Shown in pieces: positions 12,149 to 19,790 of a stretch of DNA of 64,000 bases; the stretch's first letter is position 1; the number at the start of each line of letters is the position of its first letter. The notes beneath the pieces were generated by a model. The model ran no database searches, was not told the DNA's origin, and saw only the letters and a list, made by a program, of their open reading frames with translations. The DNA is from Isoptericola variabilis 225. Lineage in GTDB: Bacteria > Actinomycetota > Actinomycetes > Actinomycetales > Cellulomonadaceae. The position numbers and the translations under genes were made by a program. The stretch spans positions 2,480,001-2,544,000 of the forward strand of contig NC_015588.1 of assembly GCF_000215105.1 (NCBI RefSeq), written 5' to 3'.

Positions 12149-12167
12149 TTGTCGAAGCGTTTCAACA
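12149..12167. promoter_or_regulatory. LacI-type operator between GH42 and GH95 operons
   Basis: The 19-mer TTGTCGAAGCGTTTCAACA is an imperfect palindrome with the classical LacI-family form (GAA-n-CG-n-TTC with central CG). It abuts the -10 of the minus-strand GH42 promoter and covers the -35/spacer of the plus-strand GH95 promoter, so one bound repressor could silence both. Related sites are at 19578-19593 and 19727-19742. Confidence 0.8.
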
Positions 12168-12176
12168 CGCTAGCCT
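12149..12176 (+). promoter_or_regulatory. Putative GH95-lacI promoter, leaderless
   Basis: TTGTCG (12149-12154), a 16-bp spacer and TAGCCT (12171-12176) form a sigma70-like promoter. The expected start of transcription is 6-7 nt after the -10, which is the ATG at 12183. The gene also lacks a good ribosome binding site, so a leaderless transcript is likely. Confidence 0.5.
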
Positions 12177-12196
12177 GGAATCATGTCCGGTGTCCA
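12167..12196 (-). promoter_or_regulatory. Putative promoter of the GH42-GH31-GH1 operon
   Basis: On the minus strand TGGACA (12191-12196) and TAGCGT (12167-12172) are 18 bp apart, and the operator follows immediately. The binding-protein promoter at 19599-19628 has the same layout: 18-bp spacer, then operator just after the -10. Confidence 0.5.
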
Positions 12197-14822
12197 GCGT
12201 CGCCACACCTCCGCCCCCGACCAGCCCTCCGGCCGCCCAGAGCAGCACAGCACGGCTGGTTTGCCGCGCAATCTCGCCAATCTCGACCGCGCGGACGACG
12301 CCGCCGCACCGGACGAGCTGCATCTGCTGCGGTACGACCGTCCCGCGTCGAAATGGATCGAAGCGCTTCCGGTCGGGAACGGGCACCGCGCCGCCATGTG
12401 CGCCGGACGGCCCGCCCGCGAGCGCCTGTGGCTCAACGACGTCACCGCGTGGTCGGGCCCGCCCCCGGACGACCCGCTCGCCGGCACGCGCGCACGCGGG
12501 CCCGAGCACCTCGACCGGGTGCGTCGCGCGGTCGACGAGGGCGACGTGCGCACCGCCGAACGCCTGCTCCAGGACCTCCAGACGCCGTGGGTGCAGGCAT
12601 ACCTCCCCCTGGCCGAGCTCGAGGTGTCCGTGGTCCCCGGCGAGGGGAACGGGCCGACGGACGACGTGACGTTCGCCGGGCGGCACCTCGACCTGCGCAC
12701 CGCGGTCGCCACGCACGCGTGGACGTCGCCCGGGACCGGCCGGGTCGTCCAGGAGACGTGGGCCGACGCGCGCGGCGGCGTGCTCGTGCACGTCGTCCGT
12801 GCCGAGCGGCCTGTGCGCGCCGAGGTGCGCGTGAGCTCCCTGCTGCGACGGGCCGACGAGGTGCGCCCCGACGCGGACCGGGGCGCCGGACCCGCGGACG
12901 GCGGGGCGCGCCTGCACGCGGTGCTGGACCTGCCCGTCGACGTCGCGCCCGGTCACGAGCCGGTCGACGACCCGGTCCGGTACGCACCGGACGGCAGGCA
13001 GGGAGTCGTCGCGGTCGCCGCGCTCGGCGACCCGGAGGCCGTCGTCGAGCAGGACGTGCTGCGGACCGCCACCGCCCGGTGCCACGTGCTCGCCGTCGCC
13101 ACGGCCACGACCGACCCGCCGGGCGACGTGCCCGCAGACCGGTCCGCCGCGAGCCGCGTCGCCGCGATGCTCCGTGAGGCGGGGTCCGTCGCCGTGCCGG
13201 GTCCGGCGGGCGATGGTGCGCGTACCGCCCTCGCCCGCGAGCTGCGCGCGGCGCACGTCGCCGCCCACCGCCGGCTCTACGACCGCTGCCGCCTCGTGCT
13301 CCCCACCCCGCCCGAGGCGCTCGGCCTGCCGACCGACGTCCGCGTCGCGGCGGCGCAGCACCGGCCCGACCCGGGCCTCGCCGCGCTCGCGTTCCACCAC
13401 GGGCGCTACCTGCTCGCCGCGTCGTCGCGCGATGGCGGCCTGCCGGCGACGCTCCAGGGCATCTGGAACGCGGAGCTGCCCGGTCCCTGGAGCAGCGCCT
13501 ACACGCTCAACATCAACACGCAGATGGCGTACTGGCCGGCCGAGGTCACGGGGCTGGCCGAGTGCCACGAACCGCTGCTGCGCCTCGTCGCCCGGATCGC
13601 CGCCGGGCCGGGCGGCGTCGTCGCGCGCGAGCTCTACGGCACCGACGGCTGGACCGCTCATCACAACTCGGACGCGTGGGCGCACGCCGCGCCGGTCGGC
13701 GCCGGGCACGGCGACGCGTCCTGGGCCGCCTGGGCGATGGGCGGGCTCTGGCTCGCGCAGCACCTCGTCGAGCACCACCGCTTCGCCGCCGACACGGACG
13801 GCGACGCCTTCCTGCGCGACGTCGCGTGGCCCGTGCTCGAAGGTGCGGCGCGGTTCGCCCTGGGCTGGGTCCGCACCGAGACGGACGCCGACTCCGGGCG
13901 CGTCGTCCGGGCGTGGACGAGCCCCTCGACCTCTCCGGAGAACCGCTTCACGGCGGACGACGGTGCACCGGCCGCGGTGACGACGTCGGTCACGATGGAC
14001 GTCGCGCTCGTACGGTGGCTCGCCGAGGCGTGCCGCGAGGCGGCCGAGGTGCTCGGCCGTCGCGACGCCTGGGTGGACCGTCTCGTCGAGGTGGCCGCAG
14101 CCCTGCCGCACCCGCGTGCCGGTGCGCGCGGCGAGCTGCTCGAGTGGGACCGTGAGCGCCCCGAGGCCGAGCCCGAGCACCGGCACCTGTCGCACCTGGT
14201 GGGGCTGTTCCCGCTCGGCACGCTCGACTCCGCGACGACGCCCGATCTCGCCGCCGCCGCGGAGAGGACGCTCGAGCTGCGCGGCCCGGAGTCGACCGGC
14301 TGGTCGCTCGCGTGGCGCGTCGCGCTGTGGGCGCGCCTCGGCCGGGCGGGCAGGGCGCACGAGCAGGTGCTGCTGGCGCTGCGACCGGCCGCCGACGGCC
14401 GCCACGGCGGCGAGCACCGCGGAGGTCTCTACCCCAACCTGTTCAGCGCGCACCCGCCGTTCCAGGTGGACGGCAACTGCGGCCTGACGGCCGGGATCGC
14501 CGAGATGCTGCTCCAGTCGCACCGGTCGGTCGACGGCACGCCGGCCCTCGACGTCCTTCCCGCGCTGCCGGACGCGTGGCCCGACGGCCGGGTCACGGGC
14601 CTGCGCGCTCGCGGCGGGCTCCGCGTCGATCTCGTGTGGCGCGCCGGTCGCGCCGAGCGCGTCCGCGTCCACGGCCCGCGGGAGCGGGATGCCGCCGTCG
14701 TGGTCCGCGTCCCGGGCGGCCCGCCCGCGGGGACAGCCCTGCGCGTGCCGCGCGGCGCTACGGTGACCTTCGAACCCACAACCGGGGACGCGCGTGTCGC
14801 CGGACCCGTCGCGAGGAGCTGA
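12183..14822 (+). CDS. Glycoside hydrolase family 95 alpha-L-fucosidase-type enzyme
   Basis: An 879-residue GH95 protein. The N-terminal family block [18 protein letters not shown] begins near residue 49, after an unusual charged extension with no signal-peptide character. The inverting-catalysis residues are visible: the asparagine pair in NINTQM (Asn443, Asn445) and the general acid Glu586 in TSPEN. Characterised members remove alpha-1,2-L-fucose, for example from xyloglucan or milk oligosaccharides; a few are alpha-L-galactosidases, so fucose is likely but not proven. It is cytoplasmic and is followed 3 nt later by lacI. The first ATG has no good ribosome binding site but sits where transcription probably starts. 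A palindrome GAAGCGCTTC lies inside the coding region at 12360-12369. Confidence 0.9.
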   Translation: MSGVQRRHTSAPDQPSGRPEQHSTAGLPRNLANLDRADDAAAPDELHLLRYDRPASKWIEALPVGNGHRAAMCAGRPARERLWLNDVTAWSGPPPDDPLAGTRARGPEHLDRVRRAVDEGDVRTAERLLQDLQTPWVQAYLPLAELEVSVVPGEGNGPTDDVTFAGRHLDLRTAVATHAWTSPGTGRVVQETWADARGGVLVHVVRAERPVRAEVRVSSLLRRADEVRPDADRGAGPADGGARLHAVLDLPVDVAPGHEPVDDPVRYAPDGRQGVVAVAALGDPEAVVEQDVLRTATARCHVLAVATATTDPPGDVPADRSAASRVAAMLREAGSVAVPGPAGDGARTALARELRAAHVAAHRRLYDRCRLVLPTPPEALGLPTDVRVAAAQHRPDPGLAALAFHHGRYLLAASSRDGGLPATLQGIWNAELPGPWSSAYTLNINTQMAYWPAEVTGLAECHEPLLRLVARIAAGPGGVVARELYGTDGWTAHHNSDAWAHAAPVGAGHGDASWAAWAMGGLWLAQHLVEHHRFAADTDGDAFLRDVAWPVLEGAARFALGWVRTETDADSGRVVRAWTSPSTSPENRFTADDGAPAAVTTSVTMDVALVRWLAEACREAAEVLGRRDAWVDRLVEVAAALPHPRAGARGELLEWDRERPEAEPEHRHLSHLVGLFPLGTLDSATTPDLAAAAERTLELRGPESTGWSLAWRVALWARLGRAGRAHEQVLLALRPAADGRHGGEHRGGLYPNLFSAHPPFQVDGNCGLTAGIAEMLLQSHRSVDGTPALDVLPALPDAWPDGRVTGLRARGGLRVDLVWRAGRAERVRVHGPRERDAAVVVRVPGGPPAGTALRVPRGATVTFEPTTGDARVAGPVARS

Positions 14823-14825
14823 GAG

Positions 14826-15842
14826 ATGGCCACGATCGAGGACGTCGCACGCGCGGCGGGCGTCTCCGCGTCGACCGTGTCGTACGTCCTGTCGGGGAAG
14901 CGGTCGATCTCCGCTCCCACGCGCCGGCGCGTCGAGCACGCGATCGCCGAGCTGGGGTACCGTCCGCACGCCGGGGCCCGCGCGCTCGCATCGAGCCGGA
15001 CCAACGTCATCGGCCTCGTCGCACCGCTGCGCTCCGGCGTGGACGTCGCGGTCATCATGCAGTTCGTGACGGGGGTCGTGACGCGGGCGCGCGAGTTCGA
15101 CCACGACGTGCTGCTCCTCACCCAGGACGACACCGGGGGCCTCGAGCGCGTCGCCGCCGGCTCGATGGTCGACGCGATCGTCGTCATGGACGTCGAGGCC
15201 GACGACCCGCGCATCCCGACGCTCCGCGCGCTCCGTCAGCCGACCGTGCTCATCGGCCTGCCCCGCGAGCCCGCGGGCCTGAGCTGCGTCGACCTCGACT
15301 TCGAGGCCGTCGGCCGCCTCGGCGCCACGCACCTCGCGCGGACCGGCCACACCGACGTCGCGCTCGTCGGGTCGCCGCCGGAGGTGATGGCCCGGCACAC
15401 CTCCTACGCCGACCGGGTGGTCCGGGGCTTCCGCGAGGCGTGCGCGGAGCACGGGCTGCGCGGCGAGATCGAGCCGTGCGAGCCGACGCCGGCCGGCGCA
15501 CGGCACGCGGTCGACGCGGTGCTGGACCGGGCGCCGGGCACGACAGGACTGCTCGTGCACAACGAGCGCGCACTCCCCCACGTCCTCGCGCACCTGGCCG
15601 AGCGGGGCCGGGCGGTACCCGACGACGTCTCGCTCGTCGCGGTGTGCCCCACGGACGTCGCTCTCGCCCAGTCGCAGCCGCTCACGAGTATCGACATCCC
15701 GGCGGAGGTCATCGGCGGCGTCGCGGTCGAGATGGTCCTCTCCCGCCTGCGGGGCGAGCAGCCCGCCGAGACGCGGCTGCTCGCCCCGGTGCTGACGGAG
15801 CGGGACAGCACCGCCGTGCACGAGGCCCACGTCAGCCCTTGA
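14826..15842 (+). CDS. LacI-family transcriptional regulator of the glycan locus
   Basis: A 338-residue LacI/GalR regulator. Residues 3-24 (TIEDVARAAGVSASTVSYVL) are the helix-turn-helix, residues 25-58 include the hinge helix, and the rest is a periplasmic-binding-protein-like effector domain. The usual GFDD motif of the effector domain is replaced by AVCPTD, so the pocket may be atypical. GAGGAG precedes the ATG by 8 nt, and the gene is co-transcribed with GH95, so it should repress its own synthesis through the operator at 12149. Its 3' end overlaps the converging permease gene by 11 bp. The effector is unknown; an imported oligosaccharide or a breakdown product is likely. Confidence 0.92.
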   Translation: MATIEDVARAAGVSASTVSYVLSGKRSISAPTRRRVEHAIAELGYRPHAGARALASSRTNVIGLVAPLRSGVDVAVIMQFVTGVVTRAREFDHDVLLLTQDDTGGLERVAAGSMVDAIVVMDVEADDPRIPTLRALRQPTVLIGLPREPAGLSCVDLDFEAVGRLGATHLARTGHTDVALVGSPPEVMARHTSYADRVVRGFREACAEHGLRGEIEPCEPTPAGARHAVDAVLDRAPGTTGLLVHNERALPHVLAHLAERGRAVPDDVSLVAVCPTDVALAQSQPLTSIDIPAEVIGGVAVEMVLSRLRGEQPAETRLLAPVLTERDSTAVHEAHVSP

Positions 15843-16818
15843 TCGCCCCGAAGATGACGCCCTTGGTGAAGTGGCGCTGGACGAACGGGTAGACGAGGAG
15901 GATCGGCACGACCGCCAGCACCATGACCGCCATCTTCACGGGCAGACCGGTCACGGCTCCGGTCGCGACGTCAACCTGGCCGACGCCCGAGCCGGGCAGG
16001 GTGACGCCCTGCAGCACGTACGAGCGCAGGACGAGCTGCAGCGGCCACTTGGCGTTGTCGTTGATGTAGAGCATCGCGTTGAAGAACGCGTTCCAGTACC
16101 CGACGCCGTAGAACAGGGCGACGACGGCGATCGCGGCCTTCGACATCGGGGCGACGATCCGGAAGAGGATCCGCCAGTCCCCCGCGCCGTCGATGCGCGC
16201 GGCGTCGGTGATCGCCGGGTCGATCCCCATGAAGAACGACCGCAGGATGAGCACGTTGAACGCCGACACCGCCGTGGGGAGGATGAGCGCCCAGTACGAG
16301 TCGATGAGGCCGAGCGCCGACACGAGCAGGTAGGTGGGGATCATCCCTGCCCCGAAGAACATCGTGATGAGCAGGACGAACAGCAGCGGGCGGTGCCCGA
16401 ACGAGCCGGGCCGGCTCAGGCCGTACGCCGCGAGCAGCGACACCGTGGTCGACAGCAGCGTGCCGACGGTCGTGACGCCGACCGACACGAGCGCGGCCCG
16501 CGTAACGATGCCGCCGCCGAGGATCTGCTGGTACGCGGCGAGCGTGAGCTCGCCCGGGACGGTGACGAGCCCGCCCGACCGTGTGATGTCCGCCTGGGTC
16601 GACAGGCTGGTCAGCACGATGGTGTAGAGCGGGAAGGCGACGGCGAGGACGATGAACGTCAGCACCACCGCCTTCGCGGTGAAGCCGATCGGTCCGGGAC
16701 TCTCGTCCCACGTCGGCCGGTGCTTGGACCGGCGCCGCAGGGAGGGCCGCCGCGTCGTCGTGCCCGACGGCGCGAGGACGCCGCCCGGGGATCCTGAGGT
16801 CATGGTCGGTTGAGTCAT
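15832..16818 (-). CDS. Carbohydrate ABC importer permease, MalG/LplC type
   Basis: An integral membrane permease of the CUT1 family, 328 residues with about six transmembrane segments after a basic N-terminal tail of roughly 45 residues. The cytoplasmic ATPase-contact loop is DAARIDGAGDWRILFRIVAP. It pairs with the permease encoded just upstream; its ATG overlaps that gene's stop as ATGA. The sequence resembles the LplC/YtcP subgroup that imports plant-derived oligosaccharides. The stop codon lies inside the 3' end of the converging lacI gene. Confidence 0.92.
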   Translation of the reverse strand: MTQPTMTSGSPGGVLAPSGTTTRRPSLRRRSKHRPTWDESPGPIGFTAKAVVLTFIVLAVAFPLYTIVLTSLSTQADITRSGGLVTVPGELTLAAYQQILGGGIVTRAALVSVGVTTVGTLLSTTVSLLAAYGLSRPGSFGHRPLLFVLLITMFFGAGMIPTYLLVSALGLIDSYWALILPTAVSAFNVLILRSFFMGIDPAITDAARIDGAGDWRILFRIVAPMSKAAIAVVALFYGVGYWNAFFNAMLYINDNAKWPLQLVLRSYVLQGVTLPGSGVGQVDVATGAVTGLPVKMAVMVLAVVPILLVYPFVQRHFTKGVIFGAIKG

Positions 16819-17843
16819 GCGCGCTTGTACACCCCCGCCTCGCCGAACATGTGGGCGAGCTTGTTGGCACCGAGGACGAGCAGCAGCGAGACCACGCCCT
16901 TGAGCAGCCCGGCGGCCGCCGCGAAGGACCAGTCGCCGTTGATGACGCCCTGGTAGTAGACGTACGTGTCGATCACCTCGGCCGCCTGCGCGCCGACGGC
17001 GCCCCGCTGCAGGATGAGCTGCTCGAAGCCGACGGTGAGCGCGTCGCCGAGGCGCAGGATGAGCAGGAGGATGATCGTGGGGCGCAGCGCCGGGAGAGTG
17101 ATGTGCCAGGTGCGCCGCCACTTGCTCGCGCCGTCCATGACCGACGCCTCGTAGAGCGCCGGGTCCACCGTCGACAGTGCCGCGAGGAAGATGATCATGC
17201 CCCAGCCGGCGTCCTTCCAGACCGACTGGGCGGTGATGAGCAGCAGGAACGTGTCCGGGTTCGTCATGAGGTCGAAGCCCGAGTACCCGTGCTCGGACAG
17301 CCGCTGCGCCACGAAGCCGGCCCCGCCGAACATCTGCTGGAAGATCGTCACGACGATGACCCACGAGAAGAAGTGGGGCAGGTAGACGACGGACTGGATC
17401 GCCGTCCGGATGCGCGGGGTCATGACGCTGTTGAGCAGCAGCGCCATCGCGATCGGCACCGGGAAGAAGAACACGAGCTGGAACCCGGTGATGAGCAGCG
17501 TGTTCCCGACCGCGTGCCAGAACGTGGGGTTGGCGAACAGCCGTTCGAAGTTCCACCAGCCGACGAACGGGCTGTTCGCGATCCCCACGTACGGCGAGTA
17601 GTCCTGCCACGCCACGACGTTGCCGAGCATCGGCACGTACGCGAAGACGGCGAGCAGCAGGACCGCCGGCAGCGTCATGAGGATGAGCGACCGGTCGCGC
17701 TTGAACCGGACCCTCCAGGACACCCTGCGCGTCGGGACGGCGGCGCCCGGGCCCGCGCCCTCGGCGGCCGCGGGGGCCTCCGAGGGCGCGGCCGACGCCG
17801 GGACCCCGCGCTCGCGGACGCGCTGCGTCGTGCTCGGCGTCAC
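16815..17843 (-). CDS. Carbohydrate ABC importer permease, MalF/LplB type
   Basis: The second permease of the importer, 342 residues with about six transmembrane helices after an alanine/proline-rich cytoplasmic tail (residues 1-45). The ATPase-contact loop is EASVMDGASKWRRTWHITLP. The segment VAWQDYSPYVG and the overall length fit the LplB subgroup. The GTG start overlaps the binding-protein stop as GTGA. No ATPase gene is present; in actinomycetes such importers usually share an MsiK-type ATPase encoded elsewhere. Confidence 0.92.
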   Translation of the reverse strand: MTPSTTQRVRERGVPASAAPSEAPAAAEGAGPGAAVPTRRVSWRVRFKRDRSLILMTLPAVLLLAVFAYVPMLGNVVAWQDYSPYVGIANSPFVGWWNFERLFANPTFWHAVGNTLLITGFQLVFFFPVPIAMALLLNSVMTPRIRTAIQSVVYLPHFFSWVIVVTIFQQMFGGAGFVAQRLSEHGYSGFDLMTNPDTFLLLITAQSVWKDAGWGMIIFLAALSTVDPALYEASVMDGASKWRRTWHITLPALRPTIILLLILRLGDALTVGFEQLILQRGAVGAQAAEVIDTYVYYQGVINGDWSFAAAAGLLKGVVSLLLVLGANKLAHMFGEAGVYKRA

Positions 17844-19507
17844 TGCTGGTCCAGGATGTCCTGGTAGAAGGCGCGGAGCTCCTCGCCGCCCGACGAGCGC
17901 CACGTCTCGACGGCCTCGTCGAGGTCGGCCATGGACTTGCGCCCGCGCGCGATGTCCTTCTCGAGGTCGGGGAACGGCGTCGCGAGCGAGGCGAACTGGC
18001 TCGGCTCGGTGATCTGCATGCCGTAGAAGACGGGCTCCTCGAGGTACTGGGCGGCGTCGGCCATCCAGGTGCAGAAGTCCTCGACGAAGCCGGGGTACTG
18101 CACCTTCGAGTTCACGACGGGCGGGTCCACGAGGAAGATGTACGTCGGCTGGAGCTCGGTCGCCGCGAGCTCGGTCGCGACGGGGAGGTTGTCGGCGTCG
18201 AGCTCGTAGTGGACGCCCTCGACGCCGAAGTTGATCAGCTGGTACTCCTCGGTGCCGAACGGCGACGCGAGGAAGTCCGCGACGGCGAGCATCTCCTCGA
18301 TCTTGGCCTTGTCCTCGTTCTTCTTGATGAAGGAGAAGATGTTGGCCGGGTTGCCCTTGAAGAGCCGCGGCGTGCCGCCGTCGTGCGCGATCGGCTCGAA
18401 CGGCTGCTGGTCGTAGTCGGGGTTGCTGCCGAGCTGGCGACCGAGCGCCTCGTGCCAGCCGCCGACGCCGTCGTTGGCGATGAGGGTCTGGCCCGACTCG
18501 AAGCGCTGCTTGGCGTCGGCGGCGTTGTCCGCGACGGCGTCGGGGTGCACGGCGCCCGAGGCGAACAGCTGGGCCTGCCACTCGAGAGCCGCCCGGTACT
18601 CCTCGGTCTCGACGCGGTGCACGAGCTTCCCGGCGTCGTCGACCTTCCACTTCGGCGGGACCGCGAACATCATCGTCGCGGCGGTCCACAGGTCGTCGGT
18701 GCCCCAGCGCTGCGCCGACGGGTCGGTGATCTCCCTGGCCAGGTCCAGCAGCTCGGCCGCGCTCCGCGGCTGCTCCGTGATGCCGAGCTCGGCGAAGATG
18801 TCGGCCCGGTAGAAGATCGCGTCCGTGATGACCTCGCCCGGGAACGGCAGCCCGTAGAGCTTGTCGTTGAAGACGCAGAACCGCCACGCGTCCGTCGGGA
18901 TGTTCGCGAGGTTCTTGTACTTCTCGATCTTGTCGCCCGCGAGGTACGGCGTGAGGTCCTCGAACAGCGACTCCACCGCCTGGCCGAAGCGGGGCGGCAC
19001 GTTCCACGACGGGATGCAGACCCAGTCCGGCACGTCCTTGGCCGAGGCGAGCACCGCCGCGAGCTTGTCGCCGTAGGTGTTGCCGTCGGAGATCTGGAAC
19101 TCGATCGTCGTGCCGAGCGCCGAGCTGACCGCCTCGTAGTACTGGTTGCCCTGCGTCGGCGGGATCGTGCCCCACAGCGGCGTCATCGCCGTGTAGCGTC
19201 CGCCCGACCCGGGCGGGCTGGAGAACGCCCTGACGAGCTCGGCGGGAATCTTCGCGTAGCCGGCGGTCGAGCCGTTCACGCTCGGGAAGTCGGGGGCGAC
19301 GTACTCGATCGGCACGTAGTTGGGCAGGACGCCCTGGCTGACGGCGCCGCCGCCGCCCGCGGCCCCCACCGCGCCGTTGCTGCTGCACGAGGCCAGCACG
19401 GACGGCATCCCGATCGCGGCCGCGCCGAGTCCCATGAGCCCGAGGAAGCTCCGGCGGTCGATCGGACGGCGGGTCACCGCCGGAGATCCGGACGACTGCG
19501 TCTTCAT
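17840..19507 (-). CDS. Extracellular oligosaccharide-binding lipoprotein of the ABC importer
   Basis: A 555-residue family 1 solute-binding protein, longer than simple maltose-binding proteins and similar in size to LplA/YtcQ proteins that bind large plant oligosaccharides. A twin-arginine motif RRSFLGL begins at residue 18, and the lipobox LASC gives a lipidated Cys41, so the protein is exported and anchored to the membrane. AGGAG stands 7 nt before the ATG. It is the first gene of the importer operon. The promoter at 19599-19628 is overlain downstream by a LacI operator at 19578-19593, so expression is probably induced with the glycosidases. Confidence 0.93.
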   Translation of the reverse strand: MKTQSSGSPAVTRRPIDRRSFLGLMGLGAAAIGMPSVLASCSSNGAVGAAGGGGAVSQGVLPNYVPIEYVAPDFPSVNGSTAGYAKIPAELVRAFSSPPGSGGRYTAMTPLWGTIPPTQGNQYYEAVSSALGTTIEFQISDGNTYGDKLAAVLASAKDVPDWVCIPSWNVPPRFGQAVESLFEDLTPYLAGDKIEKYKNLANIPTDAWRFCVFNDKLYGLPFPGEVITDAIFYRADIFAELGITEQPRSAAELLDLAREITDPSAQRWGTDDLWTAATMMFAVPPKWKVDDAGKLVHRVETEEYRAALEWQAQLFASGAVHPDAVADNAADAKQRFESGQTLIANDGVGGWHEALGRQLGSNPDYDQQPFEPIAHDGGTPRLFKGNPANIFSFIKKNEDKAKIEEMLAVADFLASPFGTEEYQLINFGVEGVHYELDADNLPVATELAATELQPTYIFLVDPPVVNSKVQYPGFVEDFCTWMADAAQYLEEPVFYGMQITEPSQFASLATPFPDLEKDIARGRKSMADLDEAVETWRSSGGEELRAFYQDILDQQ

Positions 19508-19527
19508 CTCTTCACTCCTTCGTGTCG

Positions 19528-19551
19528 TCACGGCACGTCGACGTGCCGTGA
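19528..19551 (-). other. Perfect 24-bp palindrome in the binding-protein mRNA leader
   Basis: A fully self-complementary 24-mer centred on GTCGAC ends 21 bp before the start codon. In RNA it would form a stem of about ten base pairs just ahead of the ribosome binding site. It could stabilise the mRNA of the highly expressed binding protein or be a second regulator site; it does not match the LacI operators. Confidence 0.5.
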
Positions 19552-19577
19552 GCATCGCCGCTCCAGGCAGCGAGGCT

Positions 19578-19593
19578 GTCGAAGCGCTTCGAC
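19578..19593. promoter_or_regulatory. LacI-type operator at the importer promoter
   Basis: GTCGAAGCGCTTCGAC is a perfect 16-bp palindrome immediately downstream of the putative -10 of the importer promoter, where a repressor would block transcription start. Confidence 0.8.
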
Positions 19594-19598
19594 GTCGG

Positions 19599-19628
19599 AG
19601 CGTAGTCACGAACTCCTGGTCCTGGCAA
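19599..19628 (-). promoter_or_regulatory. Putative promoter of the ABC importer operon
   Basis: TTGCCA (19623-19628) and TACGCT (19599-19604) on the minus strand are 18 bp apart; the operator follows 5 bp after the -10. Confidence 0.5.
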
Positions 19629-19665
19629 CACCCTGGAGCAGATCCATCCCAGCAGCCGCAAGCAC

Positions 19666-19694
19666 TTTTCAGCATGGCCACCCTGCCGTATCGT
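19666..19694 (+). promoter_or_regulatory. Putative promoter of the GH3 gene
   Basis: TTTTCA (19666-19671), a 17-bp spacer and TATCGT (19689-19694). The operator at 19727-19742 would then lie about 25 bp inside the transcript. Confidence 0.4.
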
Positions 19695-19726
19695 CTCGCG
19701 GCAACGGTGACGCTCGCGCGGGCGCC

Positions 19727-19742
19727 GTCGAACCGTTTCGAC
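19727..19742. promoter_or_regulatory. LacI-type operator upstream of GH3
   Basis: GTCGAACCGTTTCGAC shares both half-sites (GTCGAA, TTCGAC) with the operator at 19578-19593 and lies 48 bp before the GH3 start codon. Confidence 0.75.
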
Positions 19743-19790
19743 CATACATCCGTCACGGACACGGGCCGCCAGGCCCACGAGAGGAGCACC

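Noticed and set aside
12162..15830. 1222-codon open frame antisense to GH95 and lacI
   Set aside because: It spans two clear genes on the other strand and has no recognisable domain.
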